From Lineus longissimus (lineage: Eukaryota > Nemertea > Pilidiophora > Heteronemertea > Lineidae): a stretch of 64,000 nucleotides of DNA. The notes beneath the pieces are model-generated. The model did not search any database and was not told the DNA's origin. It was given only the letters and a program-made list of their open reading frames with translations. The DNA is taken from positions 7,765,001 through 7,829,000 of the forward strand of contig NC_088308.1 in NCBI RefSeq assembly GCF_910592395.1. Direction: 5' to 3'. Each line of letters begins with the position of its first letter. The stretch's first letter is position 1. Position numbers and translations under genes: made by a program. Shown here piece after piece: positions 38,301-50,300 of the stretch.

Positions 38301-41300
38301 TCAATGGAATGGTAGAATCTTTCGAGACCACACCTGTTGAGGTTGGATTAGAGAGTTTGGACAAGCGAATCGATATGATGATCACTGCAAGAACTACCGA
38401 TAATGTCACCGGAGATATGAAAGCCATCGACTGGAGAGATTATGCGGATAAGTTTGAACATCTGAAAGACATTGCATTCCCGAAACACGGAAAGAGAGAA
38501 ACTATAGATATGTTGATCGGCGTTGACTACCCGGAGTTACACTTCTCACTAAAAGAGGTTGCAGGAAAGAATGGCGGGCCAATTGCCAGAAAGACTAGAC
38601 TTGGATGGACATGTGTAGGGTGTCCACAAAAAGAGATGAAGAAAGAGAGGAATTTCTTTGTTAATCGGAAGAATACTGTCTTAGAGGAGATTAATGCTAC
38701 CATGAAGCAGTTTTGGGAGATAGACAGCTCAGGAGCCAAAACCGAGAACCATGGAAGTAGTCACATGTCACTGGAGGACAAAGCAGTTTGCACAGTGATA
38801 CAGAAGGAGATGGTGTATAAGGACAACCGTTATGAAGTTCCATTGCCATGGAGAGAAGGCAGACCTGAACTGCCCGATAATAGTCAGATGGCGGTGCAGA
38901 GACTTGCAAGCATGGAACGAAGATTGCTACGTGAGCCAGAAGTTGCGAAGGCTTACACCGCTACCATCAAGCAGTATCTTGAGAAGAACTACGTATGCAA
39001 GGTTCCACCAGCTGAAGAGCAGCCACCGTCAAAGTGGTACTTACCGCATTTCCCAGTTGTCAGGCCTGACAAGTCTACAACGAAAACCCGCATCGTATTT
39101 GACGCTTCTGCCAAGTTTGAAGGAGTATCGTTAAATGACACACTTCATCAGGGTCCTAAGTTGCAGAAAGACCTAGTCGATGTCTTACTACGATTTAGAA
39201 AAGAGCCAGTTGCTCTCGTTGGAGATATTCAACAGATGTACCTGCAACTAGAAGTTGAAGCCAAGGATAGACCTTTCCAGCGGTTCCTATGGAGAGATCT
39301 AGACACAACCAGAGCCCCAGAAGAATATGAGTTCAACAGAGTGGTGTTTGGAATCAATTCGTCGCCGTTCCTCGCACAGTTCGTCGCCCAAGAGCATGCC
39401 AAACGCCATAGATCAATCTTCCCTTTAGCCTCGGACACCATACTCAAGTCGACTTTCATGGATGACTCGATGGATTCTGTACTGAACGATACAGAGGGTG
39501 TGAAGCTGTATCATGAGTTGGATGAACTCTGGCATAAGGCTGGGATGTACTGCAGAAAATGGCTGTCGAACTCCTTAACCGTGTTAGCTGAGATTCCAGA
39601 AGAAGACAGGGCAGCTGAAATAAGTTTAGACGAAGGGGAGCTTCCTTCCACGAAGACTCTTGGTGTTCTCTGGCAGGCGAAAGAAGATCAGTTCAGCTTC
39701 ACTGCCACACCAGTCAAAGACAACTTCACCTTAACTAAGAGGACATTCCTGCAAAAGTTGGCCAAAGTCTTTGACCCAATGGGTTTCATATCGCCCTACA
39801 TCATACGCGGAAAGATACTTATGCAAGAGATTTGGACGACTGGTGTTGGATGGGACGATAGGAATCTTGGATGCCTTGAGCAGAAGGCACAGTGCTGGTT
39901 TGATGATCTTCGAGATTTAGGACTCATAAAGATCCCGAGATGCCTCAGACTGGATTCAACTGAGAAGCTGTTGAGCATCGAAGTCCATGCATTCTCTGAT
40001 GCGTCGCAGGATGCTTATGGTGCTGTACTTTATGAGAGAACAACCTACGAGGGAGGACTAATCATATCACATTTAATAGTTTCGAAGACTAGAGTTGCCC
40101 CGTTGGCTGCAACCAGCATTCCGAGACTTGAGCTGATGGGAGCGACACTCGCCTTGCATTTGACTATGTCCGTAATCGCAGCCTTGCAGCTACCAATGCA
40201 GGACGTAACCTTTTGGAGCGATAGTGCTAATGTTCTGTGGTGGATTAGGGGTAGGAGCAGACAGTTTAAACCGTTTGTCGCACACCGTATCGGAGAGATA
40301 CAGACTCAGACCTGCCCAGATCAGTGGAAGCACGTGCCAACAAAGATGAATCCTGCTGACATCTTAACAAGAGGAGCAAAAGTCAAGGAGTTATCAGACA
40401 ACACTCTTTGGTGGAACGGGCCGGAATTCCTGCTGAAAGATCATTCTAAATGGCCAGAACAGAACTTCGGAGAAGACAAGTCGCCATCAAGTGAGCGGAA
40501 GAAAAGCTCAAATGGAGTTTTTGTTACATTGCAGAAGGAACCACAACCGCAAGATAAGGAGAAAAACAAGCAAGATGTTGATGAAGGAGTTGCTCAAGAC
40601 TGGCGTTTAAACCCAGAGCGCTACTCTAGCTGGGTCAGATTAACCAGAGTTTCTGCTTGGGTCCACCGTTTTGTAGAAAACTGCCAGCAGCCAGTAGGGC
40701 AAAGGAGACATGGCGAACTCGATGCAGAGGAGATCCACAACGCCGAACATCAGTTCATAAGACAAGCTCAGCTGGAGACCTTTCCGGCCGAGTACAAGGC
40801 CCTACAGAAGAATAAAGCTTTACCAGTTGCCAGTAGGATTCAGGGACTACGGCCGATGATCGATCAAGATGGTATCCTCAGGAGCAACGGCAGACTTGAG
40901 AAGGCTGAATTCCTTGCCTATGATGTGCGTTACCCTGTGATACTGCCACGAAAGAGTTGGGTGACAACGCTGATCATAAGATTTCATCATGAACAAGCTA
41001 ACCATGCAGCCGGAGTCAATCACATATTAGCGTCATTGTCTGCAAAGTATTGGATACCAGCAGGAAGAGAAGCTATCCGAGAGTTCGAGAAGTCATGCTA
41101 CAAATGCAGAAGAAGAAAAGCTAAAGCAGCAACACAACTGATGGCGCCACTCCCAAGAGTTAGACTAAGGCTACCACTCCGAGCCTTTGTTCGAACATCC
41201 GTGGATTTCGGTGGCCCTTACTTGACGAAGCAGGGCCGTGGCAGGATCCGAACCAAGCGCTACTTATGCTTGTTTACTTGCTTGCTGTCCAGAGCCGTAC

Positions 41301-44300
41301 ACCTCGAAATGGCGTTTAGCCTTGACACGGACTCGTTCCTGCATTGTTTCAACCGGATGATGAACCGAAGAGGAGTGCCGTTGGAGATGTACTCGGATAA
41401 TGGTACAAATTTCGTCAGTGGAGAAAGGGAGCTGCGGGAATTGGTCGAGCAGTTTGACGAAGACATGATTGAGAGACACGGAGCAGTCAGAGGGATCAAG
41501 TGGACGTTCAACCCTCCCCTCGGGCCACATTTTGGAGGAGTCCACGAGATCATGATTAAAGCCGCTAAGAAAGCCACTGCAGCAATCCTGGGGAACGCCG
41601 ACATAAACGATGAAGAGTTGATGACTGCCTTTAGTGGTGCAGAAGCCCTCTTAAACTCCAGGCCCCTAACTTACCAGTCCGCAGACGTTAATGACGACAC
41701 ACCATTAACCCCGAACCACCTGTTACATGGTCAAATTGGTGGTGAGTTCGCACCTGCAGCTGCTGATAACGTCGCCTACAACCCAAGGAAGAGATGGCGA
41801 CATGTTCAACGATTGCTGAAGCACTTTTGGGGGCGCTGGATGAAAGAGTGGCTTCCAATGCTACATCCAAGAAGCAAATGGGCCCAGGAGCGAAAGGACA
41901 TTGAAGTTGGCGATATCGTTCTTGTCGTCAATCCAGATACGAACAGAGGAAAGTGGCCGCTTGGACGTGTGGTCGAAGTATGTCTTGGCGGAGATGGCCA
42001 TGTCAGGGTGGCCAAGGTGCAGATCGGGAAACACGTGATGACACGTCCTATCACCAGACTCTGTCCGCTAGAATGTGCATAAACGAGTCTCGTCGATGTT
42101 CAAGTCTCTAAGGATACGATACGAATCGTTACGTGTATGTGTAATATGGACTATATTAGCTATTAGTATTAGCTAATTGCGCGAAATATATGGACATTCT
42201 TAGCTATTAGTATTAGCTAATTGCGCGAAATATATGGACATTCTTAGCTATTAACATTAGCTAATCATGTGGAGTTTATGGACAATTTCGTTATGAAGCG
42301 CGTTGACTTTGGACAGTTTTATTAAAAGTTAAAATCGTTTTAGATAGTTCTGGATAATATTAGTGTTGCGAATCGCGCATTAGGACAATTACAGGATAAG
42401 CTTTAAATCGCGTTAAGTGCAGTCTTGTGAAAAGTTGGACAATCGTAAATTTGTGTTTTGGACTGTCGATATGACGTTGTACATCGAGAAAGGGGAGGAT
42501 GTTCAGGAGATATTGTTGTCTTTGGCCCCGTTACGGCCCTTGTGGAATTGTTCGGAAAGTGTAGAATTAGAAACAACATCATATTTGAAACCACGTTTTG
42601 CCTTGCCCATTTTTCCATCAAAATACCCATCTTTGACGACAACGAACCACAAATAATAGAGATCCTCAAGAACATATATTTTCGCCCGATATATTTTTGG
42701 TAGTAGTCAGTTGGTACTAGAATGGGCTAATTAGGCCTACACCTCAATTAATGGGGATTTATGGATTTAAAGGCAGAACTTTCACACAATTTTTTTCCCT
42801 TTTAAGAGGATATTACCTCAGAAAATAAACACCACTCGCAGATTTTAGCAGCAGGAGTCAAAATAACCAAATATAATGCTAACGGAAGTTAAGCCCTATG
42901 AGATATCACTTAGCTAAGCTAACAGTCTGGTACAGAACCAGAAAATATTGGCTAGCCCAACATTTGAACTGTTTGCTATATTAAAATATGTCTGTATTCT
43001 TGACAATACGTTTCTCTCTCGGGCATCAGTTAAACAAATTGCAGTTTTAGGGGGCCGAGATTTAAATTGGGAGCTCTAGGAGGTTATGAAATTTATTTTA
43101 AAATAAATAGGGAGTTGAGTTTGAATTGAAAGTTGATGGCCCTATTAGATTTATTGACCAAGTGTAATCAATAGTGTGGAGGGAGCTACTTTCCAATGAC
43201 ATTTCAGGGATCGGTATAAAAGAAAGGTGCCCACAGAGGCTAATTGTCTTCCTGTCACGGCCTTGCACATCCCATTAACGCTATTCTTCACATCGTGTTT
43301 GGCCAATTTCAGCTGAGTTGTCTTCATTCATTGGGTTACTCTGCAAAAACATTAAATTAAGCAAACAGTTGTTAACTCATCCGCTACTCAAGGCCCTAAC
43401 AGGTGTTAAGACAGAAACTTCCAACACATAGTCATTTTTGTCCCACAAGCTTTTGGCCTCCTTCAAAACTAGCAAAAGATTATCATGAAAATGAGGGGTT
43501 TTTCCAGTATACGTCTGATTAGGAAAGTTCTGAAACACTAAAAACTAAAACTAAAACCCCCATATAAGTCCATCTTTAATTGTATGTAGACTTGTGGGGT
43601 TTTAGTTCTCAGCAAAATAGGGCAAATATAACCCTCAGTCCAAGTTTGAAGCCTTTAGGGGGATTTTATTTTGACAACATATACCATACTACGTCCTACC
43701 AAGGCATTAAGAACTGAGTATACTGTGAGGTTGGCAATGTGATTAGTTGTAATGACTACCTCTGGCCATTCCCAACACATTCGCCTGCCACTCCATATGG
43801 TCAATTATTGACCGACCAATCACTGTCAATTATATGACTATGAGAAACAAAATCAAAATTTTATTGCACTTTTGAGACATTCGAGATTCATGTAGCAGAG
43901 AGTTGGATACTTTGAATAGCTGTGGACCACTAGGATGGAATAAAGACTGGAGCGATGACTTTCTGAGTAAGGACTACAGAAGGGAAAAGGATAGTGATAC
44001 ATGCAGACTCTGCTTGGATACAGGTGCGTGGTTTTCCTCCTGGACACTGAAGTTTTTTTCTCTGACACTAACTAACTGAAAGTAAAATTACTGAAAGTAG
44101 CACTGGCTGGGAAAACTTGCTTCGTTCGCTCATGAATAAGAAACCTTTCTGATGTTTTGAATTGAGTTAATTTTTTAAAGAAATTTATTTTGGATTGACA
44201 AAATAGAAATTGGTTGAGATCTCAAATTTTGGGAATTTTTCTCAAATTTTTGGAATTTGTCTCAAATTGGTCATTTGAGGACAATGTCATAACCAGTATG

Positions 44301-47300
44301 CAGGCATCAGTGCACTTAAACACTTTCAAAATAGATGAAATACGTCCCCAATCAAAAAACTCACAATCAGAAATCTATTTTTTAACTGATGGAGTAGGCG
44401 TTAAAACACTTTCGAATTGAATCAAATGAGTCCCAAGCCAAGCCAAACATGCTAAAAAATTTAAGATGGAAACCTTAACCACATATTACACACACGACCT
44501 AGTAGACCAGGAAGACTGTTTTTTAACCGTTGGCCTTTTTCTCTCAGAAAATCTAGCTCTTATTAGATGGTTTGCATAGGCTACCAAGAAAACCAAAACA
44601 CACAACCTCAGGCCTGGTACAAGTTGTTCACATTGAAATAGTACTTCAAAATATCATGGACGATTTGTCTGTGTTGACACAAATGGAGATTTCTTAATAT
44701 CTGGTAAACAGTATTTATGACATCGTTGATACAACCCAGAGGATCGCTTGACAAACGCCAGAAGCAATTTGAACAGACAATTACACGTTAGACATCCATC
44801 ACAATCGATTATAAAATGTGTATGGTGCATTGTGCCACCTTTCAAGAGCTTTTTAAAAGCTGGGGTTCTTGTTTTTATCAAAACTATATAGGCCAACCAA
44901 AAAGCCGGCTCCAAGACCAAACGAATAAAGCGTTCAAACATCAAAGCTTTTCTCTTTCAAGTACTACCAGTATGTACTTCACATTACTGTGTAATCGAAA
45001 TGTAAGCATTTTTCACGGTGACTGATAATCGTACAAATATATCGCAACAAAAAAGAGACTCTAATCAAAATTACTCTGACAAGCTTTTCCAGTAAAAGTA
45101 CACAATAATATTCAATTCAACTGAAGCAATCATGTCAATTACCACTGCAATTCAAAACTCATCCGTGATTTTTTTCATCACAAACTTCCATTTTAGGTTA
45201 TCGCCCTCTTATATTAAGTCTTCTGGTTCCGATACTCTGACAGATGACCGGTTTTGAAATCAAATCTCAAGAACATTCATGCCGATGCCGAGAAAATTTT
45301 CGACTGAGCAAGGCAATGGGGCCATAAAACATTTATAAATCAAAATCGCCACTCACATGAGAACAAAAGCATGTCACACATAGCATTAAACTGTTCAGTG
45401 TAACTTAAAGGATCTCGGGACCTGTTACAACTTTTGTTTTCCTAGGCCCATAAGGGCATAAAAGTCCTGTTTACTTTTTGGGTTTGCAAATAATTCTTCT
45501 CTATTAGCGAAATCATGGTATTTATCCAGTCATTAAGACTTGGCCATAGTTTGTTTACTTATAAGCGAAAATAAGTGAAATCCTCCATGACATTGAGAAT
45601 TAGGAAAAAACACCAACATAAACAGTTTGTTTCAAAAAGATCTGAAGGGTGTCCGATAAGCACTCGAATCAATTTCTGAATAATATGTCAATTTAAAGCA
45701 AAAAGTTTTTTAAAACTTGTCCAATATATCTCTTTCACTTCAGATGCGGAATTTTCGAAAGCGACCCCCCCCCGACAACTTTACTGGTACACGCCATCAT
45801 CAGGGGTTAAACCTGTCATTAAACTGTCTGCATGGTGTTTTTGTGCTCTGTTCCTACCACAAGGTCTCATTTTTGTGAAATATGTCGTCACATCACGGTT
45901 TTGTTGCCGGCTGAAAATGAGCTGTGCCTGTGGGCCGTGACAAAAACCAACATTCAGTGGCCTAAAGCCTGCAGCATACTAGCTGCCAATTTTGGCGACG
46001 AGAAGCGTTCGGCTGACGCCTCTCGATGCCAAAGTTGGCGGCCAGTGGATCCTGGTCAGAGCACACCTGTCCAGAATTGGCGTCCAGTAGCGTCTTTTCC
46101 GCCACTTTAACCCAGCCTGGGCCATGCAGCGCGAAATCATGTGACATTAAGACGCAAGCTGATTGGCCATAGCCTCGCCGCCGACGCCAAGTCAGGCAGC
46201 AATCCGTAGCACACCTGGCTTCTTCTTGCGTTCAAATGCCTGTGAACGACGAAGTTGGTGGCTAGTGTGCTACGGGCTTAATGAGACATCATGACAGATA
46301 TGGCCACAATGGGACAGCTAGATATTGAATTTAATACTCTAATCGTGACAAAAATCAAAGACATATTCTTTATAATCCAAGTTTGGAAGATAGAAGAACA
46401 CAATATCGATGGTTAATCTCTTCCAAAATTTATAATCTTTGAATGGACAATTCTGTTTTTATACATCCCCCACAGCTAATCACATAAAATTATGGATAAG
46501 GCCTGCTGATAAATATGGTGGATATAAATATATAATTACTGTGTTTGGTTAATCCAGGGGTTTGTGACAACGCAAATACTTTTAAAGGGGATTAGTGATA
46601 ATCAGTAATCTTACAATGTGAGCTCCAGTGAACACCGAAACCAGGAGCAAAGAATAGACTTGGGCTGAAAAGTGGAACAGGTTCGCGATATTTAGACTGA
46701 GTATTACAAGTGAAATGAATAGAATTATTCATCTGTGTGTATTGTGAAATGTCACATCCTTTCTTCAATGTCTCAGTCCCAAAGCACTTTTCTATGACTT
46801 GGTCTGAAGCACTTCTATTAAATCATCTCTAAGTCAGAACCTGGCGCTGAGATGGATGCAAAATGATGACACCAAGTTTCAATCTCAAAAGCATTGTTCT
46901 CAGTCAAGATTTTCATTCAGGAAATAAATGCAAGGGAAACTTGATTGAAATACTCTGACTTTGTATGTAGACACACGAAATTCAAACCAATAACACGTTA
47001 AAGTTAAAAGTTAAAGTTTAGGGTTTATATTCTGATATCAACTACGATATAGGTTATCATTCAACTTTCAGTTTAACCCTGGTCTGTCCTGAAACCTTTC
47101 AGTAGACCACAGATGAGCTGCTCAACCAGCGCTATAATCTATGCATTTCTGACCGGTACCCATTTATACACCTGGGTGCAGAGAGGCAATTAAGACAGAG
47201 AGACCAGCCTACAGTCTCACGCTGACAGTGGGGATCGAACCCGGGACCTCTTGACCGCTGGTTGAGAGTCCAAATCCACTACAACACAGCGTCATCTTTT

Positions 47301-50300
47301 AAACAAACTATACTGCTCCCTTGTAATGGATCAACCACACAACCCTGACAGAATCTGCTGAAGCCAAATTTCCCATCACCTCTATTATTGTTACCATCAC
47401 TTGCTGGATATCATTTCGCCTTCATTGCCATGATGTTTATATTCAATGGCTGTGTCAACCGAAATTAACGAGTTAAGTGCATGGTCAATATGAATATAAT
47501 GGCCCGCGACGCCATCAGATATAAGAATATTATTTACTGAAAGAACATCAACAACCGCTAATGAAAAGATCGACATTGTAGCAGTGAGTGTGGTGAAATG
47601 ATTGTTTTCTATAGCCAGTAGCATGCAGCATTTACATCAAGAATCGGAGGAAGAAAGACTAGTGCTTTGACGCAAATTCTCAACCAGCAAATATCTGTGT
47701 AATGGAGAGAGACCGGCCTTTCAATACCAACTTGGAAAAATTAAGATATCTGTCATTGACCTTTCATATTGACATTATTATAAGGGTAATCCATTGTGCA
47801 AATATTTAAAACTCCTACAACCATAAATCATACATGCTGCAAGTGAGTTTCACCAACAAGTCCCCATTAAAAAACAAGTAACAGATTAAACCGGTAATAC
47901 TCTCTCTGATAATTAAAGTTGACTGATTAAAAGGGAATTAAAATATCCGGATTTTTATGGCATATTTATATCACAAAATTATCACAGGCCAATTAAGCCA
48001 TATTGATTCCATTGTCTGGAAAGCTTTTATTCATAATATGATTTCTGTTACAAAGAATTGAGTTTTCAATATCAGGCCCGTACAGGACAGCTAATTTTGG
48101 AGCCAATTCAGAAAATAGTTTGTCGGCCTATATAAATTGATGCCAAAAAAAAAAGGTTACGCATTCATACTCACACTCAGTCAATATTTTTCACCAACAC
48201 CGATTATATTGTCAATATTTTCTAAAATCCAAATGTCTGTTTTGAACACATGATGCTCTTTTTCAATAAGAAACTCTAAATAGTTGTCAAGTCTGAATGT
48301 CTGGTTTTGTACACAAAATGTTCTCTTTCAAGTTTAACACAAAATACTCCTGAAAAAAATTCTTGTGGTTGATATCAAATTATCTTTTATTGAGCATAAT
48401 ACTCAAACTTCACCAATATAAGACCAGTTTTGAATACTCATTTCAAGTGAGATTAGCACAAGGCAGTTTGTTGCCATTCAACAATGTTCAATTTTGATAG
48501 ACATTGCACTAATGACACCAAGTTGTCTGACGGTCAAGACGTCACGTGCCGGCTTGGCCTTTGTTTTTGATTTCGCAGTAACCAGTCTTAGATTAGTGAA
48601 ACTAGAGTAACAAACCTATTTCAATACGATTTTTATATCGCAAATCATAATCATTCTCCCTCGCTCTACTACATAGATGGCCTTACAATTTAATAAGAGA
48701 TGCATGCGGCTATTATGTGATTGAAATTACTTTATTCAAGCTCCAAATGAATCAAGAATGAAATGTACCAAATCAAGCCACAAATTATATGGTGAGCATT
48801 GACGTTCACAATCGTAACATGGTCGACAGATTTTATCAATCATAATCACTTTTGAGAAGTCAATGTGGCGGAAAATATGATCAGGTGGCAAAAATGAACG
48901 GGTCTTCCAAGCGGATGGGCCTAAAATGATAATTAGTACTTGGATTTGGAGATCGCACAGGTTCTTCTTTTAAATAATACCAGTAGTTTAGACGTACCTA
49001 CGTAGTCGTAAGCTTACACAGGCCTATGTGATTGTATCTCATATTACCTTCAAATAAGGCATACCAGTATGCAGACGTGATCACGCACTCTTCTTTAATA
49101 TTTGGATTCGAATAAATAAGGAATAAACAGTAACTATGAATATCCATGGTTTGGGTAGTTTAGGTAAGCAAGCTGACATTTTCTTGATATTTCTCTTTCG
49201 CGTTATTGCAAAAACGCCCGAGTTCTTCTTAAAATACAGTTACATGTAGTTAAATAAATGATTGTGTCTTACCAAACAAGGCATACCAGTATGCAGACAT
49301 CTTATTTGGATTTGAATAAATGAGGAATAGACAGTAACTATGAATGTCCATTATGGTTTAGGTAGTTTAGCAAGCTGACATTTTCCTTTTTCTCATTCCT
49401 TCTTTATCCAAGTACAGCACACTGGCGTGTAATTTCAACAATGCAACGCTTTTTTGTAAATATCATGCGCTATTAACTTGGTCAGTAAACTGAAATCAAT
49501 GCGCTTGGTGAAAACGATACGTATGACGAACAAGATCAATAGTATCAACGACTGGTCGATTACTTTAGCTGAACCAATCAATGATCCCATTATGATGCTA
49601 AGGAAAGGTAAACATTCAAGTGCAACCATCTCTCGTCTTTGGCTGAGAGTTCTGACCTCTATGGATTGTACATCTACGGGCGTACATACCGGATGAGACA
49701 GGTAGGAAAACGCCGGAATTTATGAATGTAAAACTGACCTTATAAGTCAGTTGATAGAGTATTGTCTTATTAGTCAATATAACCTGAAAATAATTAGGCG
49801 AAAATGTGTTCTCGCAAAAATAGAATTAGGGTCGTTCTATCTAAACTGTTCTCATATTTACTGTTGTCATGAATTTTTTTAGGACTTTAGTCACTTGTAG
49901 ATATAATGCCGACCCGCCAAGCTTTTAATGACCACCTCAAATCACAACAGTGTGATGCAAATGGACTTTTCATAAACCAAGAATGAGTTTGTGTAATCTT
50001 TTATAACCACTTTCAGGTAAAAAGCATAACGAGCCGAGTTTATGCTGGGAAAATTTTTCACATGCTATTTAATATAAAAGGGATCAATTTTTTTCTTGAA
50101 AATTAAGCACAAAAAATTATGATTGGTTCTAAAAGTACTGGTACATGTATGAACAGATCTGGAATGAAACCCTGATATTTTTGAACCAGTCATTTTGCAA
50201 GAGTCTACGACTGGAAAGAAATTATTCTATTAATCTATAGAGTATAATGCAATTGCAAGCTAAGACCACCAACTCAAATCAGAAATATCACCAAGTGATA

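Larger units (their letters stand above)
35259..42674 (+). mobile_element. Complete BEL/Pao LTR retrotransposon
   Basis: The full 7416-bp element has two 175-bp LTRs (35259-35433 and 42500-42674), both TG...CA and identical on full reading. It is flanked by a 5-bp target duplication, TATAT (35254-35258 and 42675-42679). One 2201-codon gag-pol frame (35477-42082) is intact. A purine tract (GAGAAAGGGGAGGA, 42486-42499) abuts the 3' LTR. A possible primer-binding site TGGTATACAGAGCG begins three bases after the 5' LTR; its tRNA partner was not identified. There is no env frame. Identical LTRs and an open frame imply recent insertion. It sits in PGAP1 intron 17, antisense to the host gene. Confidence 0.95.

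Noticed and set aside
44654-44944. A 96-codon minus-strand cysteine-rich frame, considered as a retroelement fragment
   Set aside because: No catalytic motif could be placed and the other frames give no continuation.
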